A stretch of 64,000 bases of DNA from Marinobacter xestospongiae (GCF_023156385.1 NZ_JAKZAK010000013.1:62001-126000); one strand, 5' to 3'; shown: positions 10,033 to 19,014, counted from the stretch's first letter. The notes: generated by a model from the letters alone, not told the origin. Numbers and translations: made by a program.

Positions 10033-10212
10033 CGGGTCGGTGTGGCGCAGGGTCTCTTAATGCACAGTCTAGTTCAGTCAACCCGCGGCGTCAGGGGCGG
10101 TTAACCGCCTTTTGCATTTGGGCCGCTGCATCATTTTAGTACCTGGCCCGCAATGCCGGCGGGTAGTGGCATTCAACGACCTTCCGTGCTCGGGTTTGAC
10201 CACGGTTTAGTC

Positions 10213-10218
10213 TATAAT
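10213..10218 (+). promoter_or_regulatory. Candidate -10 element of metNIQ
   Basis: A perfect TATAAT lies 38 bp before the metN GTG. The only good -35-like hexamer, TTGACC at 10196-10201, is just 11 bp upstream, too close for standard sigma-70. Either the -35 is poor or another factor helps. I see no MetJ box or SAM riboswitch. Confidence 0.45.
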
Positions 10219-10256
10219 CCCACCCCATTTTAACGCTGCACTCACAAGGCTGCTCC

Positions 10257-11264
10257 GTGATTGAATTTGACCAGGTCCAGAAGTCGTACGAAGTGGGCGG
10301 CCGGGCGATCCCTGCGCTGAAGGCCACCAGTATGACCGTTGCGGCCGGCGAGGTATTTGGCATTGTCGGGCACTCCGGTGCCGGCAAGTCCACCCTCGTC
10401 CGGCTGATCAACCTCCTTGAGCGCCCCACCGGTGGGCGTATCCTGATTGATGGCGAGAACGTCACCGATTACAACGCTGAACAGCTGCGGGGATTCCGTC
10501 GCAAGGTCGGCATGATCTTCCAGCACTTCAACCTGTTGTCGTCGAAAACTGTGGCGGACAACATCGCCTTCCCGATGAAGCTGGCAGGGATCTACTCGCG
10601 CCAGCAGATCCGTGACCGGGTGGACGAACTGCTGGCCCGGGTCGGCCTCAGCGACCATGCCAGCAAGTATCCCTCGCAGCTGTCCGGTGGCCAGAAACAG
10701 CGGGTGGGCATTGCCCGGGCACTGGCGTGCCGGCCGTCAATCCTGTTGTGTGACGAGGCCACCAGCGCCCTGGACCCCCAGACCACCCAGTCGGTACTGA
10801 GACTGCTGGCGGACATCAACCGCGAGCTGGGCCTGACCATTGTGCTGATCACCCATGAGATGGACGTGGTTCGCCGGGTCTGTGACCGGGTGGCGGTGAT
10901 GGATGCCGGCGAAGTGGTGGAGCTGGGTGCGGTCAGCGATGTTTTCCTGCATCCCGAACACCCCACAACCCGGGATTTCGTGTTCGAGAGCGAGAACATC
11001 GATCGCGACGAGTTGCAGGAAGACCTGTCCCACGCTGAAGGCCGCATTCTGCGACTGACGTTCCGGGGGGAATCCACCTACAAACCCCTGCTGGGCAAGG
11101 TGGCGCGGGAGTCCGGGGTGGATTTCAGCATCCTCTCCGGGCGCATTGACCACATCAAGGATACCCCCTACGGGCAGCTCACTCTGTCCCTGGTGGGGGG
11201 CGACCTGGATATCGCCATGGCCGCCCTGAAAGCCGCCGACGTGCATGTGGAGGTGCTACGCTGA
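10257..11264 (+). CDS. metN: Methionine ABC transporter ATP-binding protein MetN
   Basis: Energises D/L-methionine import together with MetI and MetQ. A GTG start follows AAGG about 8 bases upstream. Walker A is GHSGAGKST (about residues 38-46), the ABC signature is LSGGQKQR (about 140-147), and Walker B ends in [11 protein letters not shown]. After the ATPase core, residues about 260-335 form the C-terminal ligand-binding (NIL) regulatory domain that lets intracellular methionine inhibit transport. At 335 residues the length matches E. coli MetN closely. The stop codon overlaps the start of metI (TGATG), so the two are translationally coupled. Confidence 0.96.
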   Translation: MIEFDQVQKSYEVGGRAIPALKATSMTVAAGEVFGIVGHSGAGKSTLVRLINLLERPTGGRILIDGENVTDYNAEQLRGFRRKVGMIFQHFNLLSSKTVADNIAFPMKLAGIYSRQQIRDRVDELLARVGLSDHASKYPSQLSGGQKQRVGIARALACRPSILLCDEATSALDPQTTQSVLRLLADINRELGLTIVLITHEMDVVRRVCDRVAVMDAGEVVELGAVSDVFLHPEHPTTRDFVFESENIDRDELQEDLSHAEGRILRLTFRGESTYKPLLGKVARESGVDFSILSGRIDHIKDTPYGQLTLSLVGGDLDIAMAALKAADVHVEVLR

Positions 11265-11929
11265 TGGAAAATCTACTGTCCAACGTCGACTGGCTGGAAA
11301 TCGGCTGGGCCAGCTGGGATACCCTGGTGATGGTCGGCCTGTCGCTGCTGTTCAGCGTGCTGATCGGCCTGCCTCTGGGGGTGCTGCTGTTCCTGACCGG
11401 CAAGCGTCAGCTGCTGGAGCAGCCGATGGCCTATGCCGTGCTGTCGTTTGTGGTGAATGTGCTGCGTTCGGTACCGTTCATCATTCTGTTGATCGTGATG
11501 ATCCCGGTGACGGTGATGATCATCGGTACCTCCCTGGGGGTCGCCGGCGCGATTCCGCCGCTGGTGGCCGGTGGTGCGCCGTTCTTTGCCCGCCTGGTGG
11601 AGACTTCGTTGCGGGAAGTGGACCGGGGCATCATTGAGGCGACCCAGGCCATGGGCGCCACCGTCCGCCAGATCATCTTCGGTGCCTTGCTGCCGGAGGC
11701 GCTGCCGGGCATTATTGCGGGCATTACCGTGACCGCCATCACCCTGGTGTCCTACGCCGCCATGTCCGGTGTGGTCGGGGGCGGTGGTCTTGGCGATCTT
11801 GCCATCCGCTTTGGCTATCAGCGCTTCCAGACCGACGTGATGGTGATTACCGTGGCGTTGCTGGTGGTGTTTGTACAGCTGCTGCAGATGGCCGGTGATC
11901 GCCTGGTGACCTATTTCAGCCGTCGCTGA
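11264..11929 (+). CDS. metI: Methionine ABC transporter permease MetI
   Basis: Inner-membrane channel subunit of the methionine importer. The 221 residues hold about five membrane helices. The cytoplasmic EAA loop that docks on MetN is visible as EATQAMGATVRQIIFGALLPEAL-like sequence around residues 125-147. It overlaps metN by one base and is followed by metQ after 40 bp. The order metN-metI-metQ is the classical one. Confidence 0.96.
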   Translation: MENLLSNVDWLEIGWASWDTLVMVGLSLLFSVLIGLPLGVLLFLTGKRQLLEQPMAYAVLSFVVNVLRSVPFIILLIVMIPVTVMIIGTSLGVAGAIPPLVAGGAPFFARLVETSLREVDRGIIEATQAMGATVRQIIFGALLPEALPGIIAGITVTAITLVSYAAMSGVVGGGGLGDLAIRFGYQRFQTDVMVITVALLVVFVQLLQMAGDRLVTYFSRR

Positions 11930-11969
11930 GCGGGTTTGAATAACGACTCCAAAACCAAGAGGTAAGGAT

Positions 11970-12752
11970 ATGAAACTGAAAAACGTCCTGGTGGCCCTGG
12001 CCGCCGTCGCCGCTGCTTCCGCCGCCCAGGCTGCGGACAAACTCAGTGTTGCCGCCACTGCCGTGCCCCACGCCGAGATTCTGGAGTTCGTTAAGCCCCA
12101 GCTGATGGAGCAGGGCGTGGATCTGGATGTCAAAGTGTTTACTGATTACGTTCAGCCCAACATCCAGGTGGATCAGGAGCGGATGGACGCCAACTTCTTC
12201 CAGCACCAGCCTTACCTGACCGAGTTCAACGATGGCCGTGGCACCAGCCTGGTCAGCGTGGTGGGTGTGCACGTTGAGCCGTTTGGCGCCTACTCCAGCA
12301 AGATTGAATCACTGGATGAGCTGACCGAAGGCGCGACCATCGCCATCCCAAACGACCCCACCAATGGCGGCCGTGCCCTGTTGCTGCTGCAGCAGGCCGG
12401 CGTGATCACCCTGGAAGACAGCAGCAAGATCACCGCCACGCCCCGTGACATTGCCGAAAACCCCAAGGATCTGGAGTTCTACGAGCTGGAAGCAGCCACC
12501 CTGCCGCGGGTGCTGGATCAAGTGGACGTGGCCATGATCAACACCAACTACGCCCTGGAAGCCGGCCTGAACCCGTCTGAAGATGCCCTGATCATTGAGG
12601 GTGCGGAGTCACCGTACGTCAACATCCTGGTGTCCCGTGAGGACAACAAGGACAGCGAAGCGATGCAGAAGCTGGCTGACGCCCTGACGTCCGAGGCGGT
12701 GAAAGGCTTCATCGAAGAGAAGTACGAGGGTGCCGTGGTGCCGGCATTCTGA
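11970..12752 (+). CDS. metQ: Methionine-binding protein MetQ
   Basis: Periplasmic substrate-binding subunit of the NlpA/MetQ family (260 residues). AAGAGGTAAGG lies just ahead of the ATG. The signal peptide ends AAQA-AD at about residue 22 and has no lipobox cysteine. In E. coli MetQ is a lipoprotein, so here the protein is probably soluble in the periplasm or kept in place by an uncleaved signal. The family hallmark VPHAEILE follows the signal, and the ligand-site region AIPNDPTNGGRAL is present. It is the last gene of the operon, followed by a strong terminator. Confidence 0.95.
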   Translation: MKLKNVLVALAAVAAASAAQAADKLSVAATAVPHAEILEFVKPQLMEQGVDLDVKVFTDYVQPNIQVDQERMDANFFQHQPYLTEFNDGRGTSLVSVVGVHVEPFGAYSSKIESLDELTEGATIAIPNDPTNGGRALLLLQQAGVITLEDSSKITATPRDIAENPKDLEFYELEAATLPRVLDQVDVAMINTNYALEAGLNPSEDALIIEGAESPYVNILVSREDNKDSEAMQKLADALTSEAVKGFIEEKYEGAVVPAF

Positions 12753-12774
12753 GCCAGTCGCCTGGCGAGTAAAG

Positions 12775-12806
12775 AAAAACCGGTCGGGTTCCGACCGGTT
12801 TTTTTT
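12775..12806. terminator. Bidirectional intrinsic terminator between metQ and peroxiredoxin
   Basis: A 13-bp stem, AAAAACCGGTCGG / CCGACCGGTTTTT with loop GTT, is followed by eight T on the plus strand and by TTTTTCTTT on the minus strand. It can end both metNIQ and the convergent peroxiredoxin transcript. Confidence 0.93.
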
Positions 12807-12829
12807 GATCTGCAGAAAAGGTTGCGCGG

Positions 12830-13483
12830 TCAGTCACCGCTCCAGTTGCTGTAGGGGTCCGGCGTCATGCGCAGATAGTGACGGACTTTCTTGTAGCCCT
12901 GCGGGAAGCGCTTGCTGATTTCGTCCTCATCCTGCAGGGAGGGCACTATCACCACGTCCTCGCCTTTCTCCCAGTTGCCCGGGGTTGCCACCTTGTGCTC
13001 ATCGGTCAACTGCAGCGAATCGATCACTCGCAGGACTTCCTTGAAATTGCGACCGGTACTGGCGGGATAGGTGATGATCAACCGCACTTTTTTCTGCGGG
13101 TCGATCACGAACAGCGAGCGCACCGTCAGGGTGTCGTCGGCGTTGGGATGGATCATGTCGTAGAGGGTGGAAACCGTACGGTCGGCATCGGCGATGATGG
13201 GAAAGGTCACCGTGCATTCCTGGGTTTCATTGATATCGTGGATCCACTCCCGGTGGGAATCCAGCGGATCGACGCTGAGGGCGATGGGTTTGACGTTACG
13301 GCGGGCGAACTCCTTGTGCAGTTTCGCCGTCAATCCCAGCTCGGTGGTACACACCGGGGTGAAGTCGGCGGGATGCGAGAACAGCACCCCCCAGCTGTCC
13401 CCCAGCCAATCGTGGAAGCGGATGGTGCCTTCGGTGGATTCCTGCTCGAAATCCGGCGCGGTATCTCCCAGTCTCAGACTCAT
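12830..13483 (-). CDS. Peroxiredoxin, 1-Cys Prx6 type
   Basis: Reduces hydrogen peroxide and organic peroxides in the cytoplasm. GAAGGAGG lies seven bases before the ATG. The 217-residue protein has the Prx6 layout: the active-site motif PVCTTE with peroxidatic Cys45, a second non-resolving Cys at 90, and a long C-terminal dimerisation extension (SLQDEDEISKRFPQGYKKVRHYLR) that separates Prx6 from typical 2-Cys peroxiredoxins. No resolving-Cys VCP motif is present. It stands alone. Confidence 0.93.
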   Translation of the reverse strand: MSLRLGDTAPDFEQESTEGTIRFHDWLGDSWGVLFSHPADFTPVCTTELGLTAKLHKEFARRNVKPIALSVDPLDSHREWIHDINETQECTVTFPIIADADRTVSTLYDMIHPNADDTLTVRSLFVIDPQKKVRLIITYPASTGRNFKEVLRVIDSLQLTDEHKVATPGNWEKGEDVVIVPSLQDEDEISKRFPQGYKKVRHYLRMTPDPYSNWSGD

Positions 13484-13663
13484 GCGGTGTCCTCCTTCAT
13501 TGTCGGGTCAGGCCGGCCCGACCCCGGACCGGCCAGTTCACCAGTGTCCTCTGAGTTACCATGGGGATGGCTGTCGGAGAACACAAGGGAAGCGCTGAAG
13601 AGCGGACGTAAATCAACGTTCATCAGAACCAACGTTCAACAGCGGCTCCCCCGTGAATCCATA

Positions 13664-15025
13664 TCAGGATTTCACTCCCAGTTCGCGCTGGCGGTTGAAA
13701 TGCTCCTTGGTCAGCTTGAACACCACTGGGCTCAGCAGTGCCAGGGCAATCAGGTTGGGCAGTGCCATCAGGGCGTTGAGGGTGTCGGCCAGCAGCCAGA
13801 TGAAACCCAGGTCCGAGGTGGCGCCCAGGGGAATCGCCAGCACCCACAGCACCCGGTAGGGGATGATGGCCTTGACGCCAAACAGGAACTCAACGCTGCG
13901 CTCACCGTAGAACGACCAGCCAAGGATGGTGGTGAAGGCAAAGATCGCCAGGGCAATGGCCACGATGTAGTTGCCGATACCGGGCAGGGCGTCGGCGAAC
14001 GCCATGGAGGTCAGGGCCGCGCCTTCGGTACCGCTGGTCCAGGTGCCGGAGGTGATGATCACCAGGCCGGTGATGGAGCAGATAATAATGGTGTCGATGA
14101 AGGTTCCCAGCATGGCCACCATACCCTGGTTGATCGGGTTGTTGGTCTGGGCGGCCGCATGGGCGATGGGCGCTGAGCCGAGGCCGGCTTCGTTGGAAAA
14201 GATACCCCGGGCCACACCGAATCGCAGCGCGGCCCAGATGGCGGCGCCGGCAAACCCGCCCTGTGCGGCAATGGGGGAGAAGGCGTGGGTGAAGACCAGT
14301 TGCAGAGCACTGGGAATCTCACTGGCGTTGATGGCCAGCACCACCACACCGGCGGTGACGTAGGAAATGGCCATCAGCGGCACCAGCGCGCTGGCGACCT
14401 GACCAATGCGCTTGATGCCGCCGATCAGTACCAGCCCGACCAGCACCATCAGGATGCCGCCCGAGGCCCAGGTGGGCAGGTTGAAGTTGGCTTCCAGCAC
14501 ATCCGCCACCGAGTTGGACTGCACGGTGTTGCCGATACCGAAACCGGCAATGGCAGCAAACAGCGCGAACAGTACGCCGAGCCAGGCCCACTTGGGGCCC
14601 AGGCCGTTGCGGATGTAGTACATCGGGCCGCCAACGTGGGCACCACGCTCGTCCACCTCGCGGTAGCGAACCGCCAGTACCGCTTCGGAGTACTTGGTGG
14701 CCATGCCCACCAGTGCGGTCAGCCACATCCAGAACAGTGCACCGGGCCCGCCCAGAAACACCGCTGTGGCGACACCGGCGATGTTACCGGTACCCACGGT
14801 GGCGGACAGCGCCGTCATCAGTGCCTGGAATGGCGGAATCTCGCCGGCCTGGTCGGAGCCGCTGCGGCCCTGCCACATCAACCGGAAGCCGGCGCCGAGT
14901 TTGAGAATCGGCATGAACTTGAGGCCAATGCTGAGGAACAGCCCTACCCCCAGGATCAGCACAAGCATCGGCGGCCCCCAGGCCAGCGAGTTGATCTGTC
15001 CCACAAAGTTTGAAATCGCTTCCAT
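13664..15025 (-). CDS. Sodium:alanine/glycine symporter, AGCS family
   Basis: Inner-membrane importer that couples sodium entry to uptake of small neutral amino acids. AGGAGAC precedes the ATG. The 453 residues contain about ten or eleven helices. The AGCS signature region is present (GPGALFWMWLTALVGMATKYSEAVLAVRYRE, around residues 90-120), as is GIFSNEAGLGSAP in the central part. Length and motifs fit DagA/AlsT. Located alone between peroxiredoxin and an alpha/beta hydrolase, probably monocistronic. Alanine versus glycine preference cannot be decided. Confidence 0.93.
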   Translation of the reverse strand: MEAISNFVGQINSLAWGPPMLVLILGVGLFLSIGLKFMPILKLGAGFRLMWQGRSGSDQAGEIPPFQALMTALSATVGTGNIAGVATAVFLGGPGALFWMWLTALVGMATKYSEAVLAVRYREVDERGAHVGGPMYYIRNGLGPKWAWLGVLFALFAAIAGFGIGNTVQSNSVADVLEANFNLPTWASGGILMVLVGLVLIGGIKRIGQVASALVPLMAISYVTAGVVVLAINASEIPSALQLVFTHAFSPIAAQGGFAGAAIWAALRFGVARGIFSNEAGLGSAPIAHAAAQTNNPINQGMVAMLGTFIDTIIICSITGLVIITSGTWTSGTEGAALTSMAFADALPGIGNYIVAIALAIFAFTTILGWSFYGERSVEFLFGVKAIIPYRVLWVLAIPLGATSDLGFIWLLADTLNALMALPNLIALALLSPVVFKLTKEHFNRQRELGVKS

Positions 15026-15129
15026 CTGCGTCTCCTGGTCTGGTTCACGCAGGCGTCACCCGTTTCTGAAGGCGGGCTGTGATGGCGCCTGCGCCGGTTT
15101 TAATTGTTGGCAAGGTCAATAAAAGATTG

Positions 15130-15157
15130 AGTTTAGCTGTTGAAACGCTGGTGTAAA
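15130..15157 (-). promoter_or_regulatory. Candidate sigma-70 promoter of the AGCS symporter
   Basis: On the minus strand TTTACA, a 16-bp spacer and TAAACT give a plausible promoter about 105-130 bp before the symporter ATG. The 5' leader was checked for glycine-riboswitch features and none were recognised. Confidence 0.35.
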
Positions 15158-15300
15158 CCATTGCTGTAACAGGGGATTGACCGAGGTGCCGGGATCGGGG
15201 ACGGCAGGGGCATTGGCAAGCAGGCATGGGTGTCGTACAACATCGTCTGGTTTCAGTGGGAGCTGTGATCCGCTCCCTTAGCCCAGTTCAGGAGTTTGCC

Positions 15301-16230
15301 ATGACCACCACGCCCAGCCATTACCTGCCACAACAGCGCGAGGTGACCACCCGAGGCCTGCGTTTCTGGGTGGAAACCCGGGGCAATCCGGACGGCGAAC
15401 CGGTGCTGTTCATCATGGGGCTGGGGGCGCAGATGACACTGTGGCCGGAGGCCCTGCTGGATGCCTACGCCGACGCCGGGTTCCGGGTGATCCGCTTTGA
15501 TAACCGCGACATCGGTCTGTCCAGCCACCTCAAGCAGCACCTCAGCGGCCACCCGATGATGATGATGGCCCGGCACCGGCTGGGGCTGTCGGTGGACGGT
15601 CCCTACAGTCTTCATGACATGGCCGGTGATGTCCGCGATCTGATGGATGCGCTGGCGCTGGAGCAGGCGCACCTGGTTGGCGTCTCCATGGGGGGCATGA
15701 TCAGTCAGCTGGCGGCGGCGCGATGGCCCGAGCGGGTGCGCTCGCTGGCACTGATCATGACTTCAACCAACAGCCCGCGGCTGCCTTTGCCCCAGCCCAG
15801 GCTGGTGTGGAAACTCGCCGGAGTCGGTGCCAAGGGGCACGATGAGGCCTCGGTGGTGGCCCGCAGTCTGGCGTTCTGGCAGGCGATCCAGAGCCCGGGG
15901 TACCCCACGCCGGCGCCGGACGTGCGGGCGCGGCTGGTGGCGGACTACCGTCGTAGCTACCACCCGGCTGGTATTCTGCGGCAGACCCGGGCGATTCTGT
16001 CCACGGGCAGCCTGACGCCCTGGACCCGGCAGATTCGCGTGCCTGCGGCGATCATTCACGGTCGCCAGGACCCGCTGGTGCGGCCGGTGGCCGCGGAACA
16101 GCTCAAGTATCTGTTGCCACAGGCGCGGCTGGAACTGATTGAGGGTTTGGGGCATGACCTGCCGGTGCCCTTGCTGGCCCGGATTGCCGATATTGGTCTG
16201 GCGGTGGCGTCCCAGTCGCGGACGGGGTGA
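15301..16230 (+). CDS. Alpha/beta hydrolase
   Basis: A 309-residue serine hydrolase of unknown substrate. The start at 15301 is chosen because CAGGAG sits nine bases upstream; the in-frame start 25 codons earlier has none. The full triad is visible: nucleophile Ser129 in GVSMGG, Asp257 in HGRQDPLV, and His285 in GLGHDLP. The oxyanion region is MGLGAQ (about residue 39-44). The sequence style resembles the group holding aclacinomycin methylesterase-like (RdmC) hydrolases and esterases. Its neighbours give no pathway clue. Confidence 0.85.
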   Translation: MTTTPSHYLPQQREVTTRGLRFWVETRGNPDGEPVLFIMGLGAQMTLWPEALLDAYADAGFRVIRFDNRDIGLSSHLKQHLSGHPMMMMARHRLGLSVDGPYSLHDMAGDVRDLMDALALEQAHLVGVSMGGMISQLAAARWPERVRSLALIMTSTNSPRLPLPQPRLVWKLAGVGAKGHDEASVVARSLAFWQAIQSPGYPTPAPDVRARLVADYRRSYHPAGILRQTRAILSTGSLTPWTRQIRVPAAIIHGRQDPLVRPVAAEQLKYLLPQARLELIEGLGHDLPVPLLARIADIGLAVASQSRTG

Positions 16231-16249
16231 GCAAAACCCAGCGCTCAGA

Positions 16250-16288
16250 AACGAAAATGGCCAGCCGGATTGTCATCGGGCTGGCCAT
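16250..16288 (-). terminator. Intrinsic terminator of the small-protein gene
   Basis: ATGGCCAGCC and GGCTGGCCAT pair in a 10-bp stem with a 12-base loop. On the minus strand the stem is followed by TTTCGTT, so it fits the end of the 56-codon gene that stops at 16356. Confidence 0.65.
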
Positions 16289-16355
16289 CAGGTCGAACTC
16301 TCCACGGGGGTGGTCCTCCGTGTTGGTTATTTTTCTCTGGTGTCGTCAAGACCGC

Positions 16356-16526
16356 TTAGCGTACACGCATGCCGGCTTTCAGGCTGCGGGTCTGGGCCGC
16401 ACGGTTCAGTGACTCCAGGGTCATGCTCTGGCGACGACCCAGGGTGAGCGCCTGCGGCTGCTCAACGGTGTCAGCAACCACAGCGCGGTTGCGACGAAAA
16501 CGGATAGCCAGGCTGTTCAAACGCAT
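16356..16526 (-). CDS. Basic small protein (56 residues), unknown function
   Basis: A short gene with unusually good support: a near-perfect AGGAGGTG Shine-Dalgarno at 16538-16531 just before the ATG, a candidate promoter about 170 bp upstream and a terminator 70 bp downstream. The protein is 56 residues and strongly basic, with about ten arginines and lysines; it begins MRLNSLAIRFRRNRAV. There is no signal peptide or membrane helix. I recognise no family. It could be a nucleic-acid- or ribosome-associated small protein, but that is a guess from charge alone. A longer in-frame reading frame extends upstream to 16724 but has no ribosome binding site there. Confidence 0.6.
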   Translation of the reverse strand: MRLNSLAIRFRRNRAVVADTVEQPQALTLGRRQSMTLESLNRAAQTRSLKAGMRVR

Positions 16527-16555
16527 GGTACACCTCCTAAATGCATTAGCCATCC

Positions 16556-16688
16556 CAGGAGTCCGATAAGGCTCCTGTGGTTTCCGGGTTTGCCAAAGTT
16601 TCAGTCCATCGATAGGACGCCGTTGCCGGGATCGGTCGGCGCCTTCCTGGAGGGCCTCCAGGAGTGTTCGGAGGGGTCTCCGGAACAC
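16556..16688 (-). promoter_or_regulatory. Structured 5' leader of the small-protein mRNA
   Basis: Three hairpins can form in the transcribed leader. The first is GTGTT-C-CGGAG / CTCCG-AACAC (16664-16688). The second is CCTGGAG / CTCCAGG with a 3-base loop (16646-16662). The third is CAGGAG / CTCCTG (16556-16577). The CTCCT of hairpin 3 is also complementary to the AGGAG of the downstream Shine-Dalgarno (16533-16538). Hairpin 3 and Shine-Dalgarno masking are thus mutually exclusive. Whether this switches translation is inference. Confidence 0.45.
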
Positions 16689-16696
16689 AGTGCTAC

Positions 16697-16724
16697 TGTA
16701 TAGTAAGTGACCATCTATCAACAA
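16697..16724 (-). promoter_or_regulatory. Candidate sigma-70 promoter of the small-protein gene
   Basis: On the minus strand TTGTTG, 16 bp, TATACA. It would start transcription near 16690 and give a leader of about 165 bases ahead of the 56-codon gene. The 364-bp gap between the small gene and the CBS gene otherwise holds this leader and an AT-rich stretch (16700-16800) that probably also carries the CBS promoter. Confidence 0.5.
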
Positions 16725-16890
16725 TACGTAGGGGCACTGATTCTGCGTAAATTTTTATTGCAGAGTGCATGTAAGTGTGTCCCGTTGAGGGGCAGAATTG
16801 CAGGCTGTGACCTTCCTGTTTGTGGTGCCATTGCCTATGGTTATAGAGAGCCCCACTCCAACCTCGTCTCAACCCAGGAGGTCGCGTTTC

Positions 16891-17319
16891 ATGCGCTCAC
16901 TGAAAGTATCCGATGTGATGTGGAACCATATCGAGCCGATCCGTTGCAGTACTCCCCTGGCCAAGGTGGTCAAGGCGTTGCTCAGTAACCATGTGTCCGG
17001 ACTGCCGGTGGTGGACGATCACCGCAAAGTGATCGGGTTTGTGTCCGAGCAGGACTGCATTCATGCCCTGCTGGTCAGCAGTTACCACTGCGAGGGTGAA
17101 CCCATCGTCAATGATGTGATGTTTCATGCCCCGGTCACGGTGACCCCGGAAATGGCGGTGGTGGACCTGGCCCAGAACCTGGGGGCCGGCAAGCCCAAAG
17201 TCTATCCGGTGGTGGACCATGACCGTCTGGTGGGCATCGTCACCCGCAGTGCGATCCTGGCGGAACTGGCAAAACTGGGCTGCGGCCTGGAGACGGGCCG
17301 TTACGCAGAGACGGACTGA
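16891..17319 (+). CDS. CBS-domain pair protein
   Basis: A 142-residue stand-alone CBS pair (Bateman module), a family that binds adenine nucleotides or related ligands and senses energy state. The start at 16891 is preferred because AGGAGGT precedes it; a longer frame adds 31 residues without support. CBS1 covers about residues 8-65 (VSGLPVVDDHRKVIGFVSEQDCI) and CBS2 about 75-130 (KVYPVVDHDRLVGIVTRSAIL). No effector domain is attached, so the partner is unknown. It could act in trans on a neighbouring enzyme or transporter. Confidence 0.88.
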   Translation: MRSLKVSDVMWNHIEPIRCSTPLAKVVKALLSNHVSGLPVVDDHRKVIGFVSEQDCIHALLVSSYHCEGEPIVNDVMFHAPVTVTPEMAVVDLAQNLGAGKPKVYPVVDHDRLVGIVTRSAILAELAKLGCGLETGRYAETD

Positions 17320-17405
17320 CCGTCGGCCGAGTTGGTAGTTACACGTATCATCCTGATCGGAGGACTCTGGTAGAACATAGCGTCCTATCCAATCAGAGGT
17401 CCCCT

Positions 17406-17663
17406 ATGTCCAAAACTGCCCATCTCGGTGGCCGACGCCGCAACCTGGTGTTTGCGTTTGTGATGTCGGGGTTGATGTCGCTGCTGATGTCAGCCGTGGT
17501 GACCCTGATCAATACCGGCCTGGACGCCGGTTTTCCGCAGCGCTGGTTGCATGCCTTCATTGTGGCCTGGGCTGTCGCCTTCCCGTTGGTGTCGGTGATT
17601 GCTCCGCTGGCCCACCGCATCACCGACGCGGTGATGGCTCGCCTAACCAAACCCCCACAGTAA
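17406..17663 (+). CDS. DUF2798 small membrane protein
   Basis: An 85-residue protein with two predicted membrane helices (about residues 14-36 and 48-70), of the DUF2798 type (FVMSGLMSLLMSAVVTLINTG then WLHAFIVAWAVAFPLV). AGAGGT precedes the ATG. Function of the family is unknown. Its last 21 bases overlap the 3' end of the convergent HD-GYP-like gene. Confidence 0.82.
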   Translation: MSKTAHLGGRRRNLVFAFVMSGLMSLLMSAVVTLINTGLDAGFPQRWLHAFIVAWAVAFPLVSVIAPLAHRITDAVMARLTKPPQ

Positions 17664-18767
17664 CCCGAAGTCCATGGACGGCATCACATCGGGTTCTACC
17701 TGGGCGCGAATGTTGTAGTCCAGTTCCTGACAGTGACGCTGGAAGGCCCCCAGATAGCGGTCACCCTGGGCGCTGATGATGGCCTGGGCGCGATGGCCGC
17801 TGGCGACCTGGGGCCGGTGGGTGACCACCGCCACTTCGTTGTTGGCGAGCCGCACCAGGCAGCCCGGTGGGTAGGGCGTCAGGGCCGCCAGCAAGGCCTG
17901 GCACAACCGTGGCCGGGCACTCAGACTGCCGGCTTCCCGCAGCGATTTGCGGGCGTCGCCGATCGACAGGCGGGGACGGTAGCCGCGCCGGGTGATCAGT
18001 GCCACGTACAGTTCCGCGTACGACAGCAGTTCCGCTTCCGGCAGCAGGTCGCCGCCTTCCAGCCCCCGGGGATAGCCGGCGCCGTCCGCCCGCTCATGAT
18101 GCTGACGCACAATGTCGAGCAACAGGCTGTTGTCGATACCGGCCTGGCTGAGGGCCTGGGCGCTGCGTTCCGGGTGGCGGTGGATGATGTCGCGCTGGTC
18201 ATCGCTCAGGGTTCTTGGTGATGCATTGAGCCGGTCGAGGATGGGGTGCAGGGCGATGTTGGCGGTCAGCGCCGCTGCGACCAGGATACTGGCGCGGTTG
18301 TTGTCCAGGCCGAGTTGGTCCGCCGCCATCTGGCAGACAATGGCGTGAAACAGGGTGTGCTCGAAGGCGGTGGGTTCCACCGAGTACAGGTGCACCAGTG
18401 CCAGGCACGGGTCGGGGGCTTCCTGACAGCTGCGCTGCACCAGCCGGGTGAGACCGAGCAGGCGCTTGAAGGCACTGGCCTCGCCGGCGGTAATGGCGTT
18501 GAGGGTCGCTTCCAGGGTGTTCAGCAGTACCGGGTAATCGTAAAACGGGTTGCGGTCGCGAACATCCTCTGTGGCTTCCGGCGTCTCCTTTTTCTCCGGC
18601 ATACGGGGGTGGAACAGACCCTGTTCGAACAGCTGCTCCAGTTGGGCGTTGCTGTGGATCACGTAGCCCTGGGTCAGCAGCACCCGGCCGTGGGCATCGT
18701 ACACCGTCCAGGGCAGTGGCTTGCCGACCACCAGTGCACCGGGGGCGACACGGACAAGATTGGTCAC
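17643..18767 (-). CDS. Degenerate HD-GYP protein
   Basis: Related to c-di-GMP phosphodiesterases but probably not an active one. A GTG start has AAGGA six bases upstream. The 374-residue protein keeps the downstream signature HHERADGAGYP (residues 223-233). The metal-binding HD of the HDIGK motif is replaced: where ALLHDIGK is expected the sequence reads AALTANIAL (about 166-173). The N-terminal 60 residues resemble the extension found ahead of many HD-GYP proteins. It may bind c-di-GMP or proteins as an effector. It is divergent from a GGDEF cyclase across a 247-bp spacer, which suggests a linked role. Confidence 0.82.
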   Translation of the reverse strand: MTNLVRVAPGALVVGKPLPWTVYDAHGRVLLTQGYVIHSNAQLEQLFEQGLFHPRMPEKKETPEATEDVRDRNPFYDYPVLLNTLEATLNAITAGEASAFKRLLGLTRLVQRSCQEAPDPCLALVHLYSVEPTAFEHTLFHAIVCQMAADQLGLDNNRASILVAAALTANIALHPILDRLNASPRTLSDDQRDIIHRHPERSAQALSQAGIDNSLLLDIVRQHHERADGAGYPRGLEGGDLLPEAELLSYAELYVALITRRGYRPRLSIGDARKSLREAGSLSARPRLCQALLAALTPYPPGCLVRLANNEVAVVTHRPQVASGHRAQAIISAQGDRYLGAFQRHCQELDYNIRAQVEPDVMPSMDFGLLWGFG

Positions 18768-19014
18768 AACGTTCCTTTCCCTTGTGATGAGGTTCCCACC
18801 GGGTAACGCAAATTATTGTAATGTAGTTGAAAGCTACTCTACCGGATCTGTGGGGGGACGGACAGGGCGCACGCTGGCAGAAACTTGAACAAATGTCATA
18901 TTTTGTCGGCGGGGGATTTCCAGTCTGGCCCTTTCGGATATGCTGTGGTTTGGCCCATTGATCATTGCGGTACACGGACAGTTCCCAATAACAACACCAA
19001 CATGGACTCCTGGC

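Noticed and set aside
10133..10256. MetJ box or SAM riboswitch before metN
   Set aside because: No AGACGTCT-type repeats and no SAM-riboswitch pattern were found in the spacer.
15026..15130. Glycine riboswitch in the AGCS symporter leader
   Set aside because: The leader is only about 100 bases and lacks the conserved glycine-aptamer core sequences.
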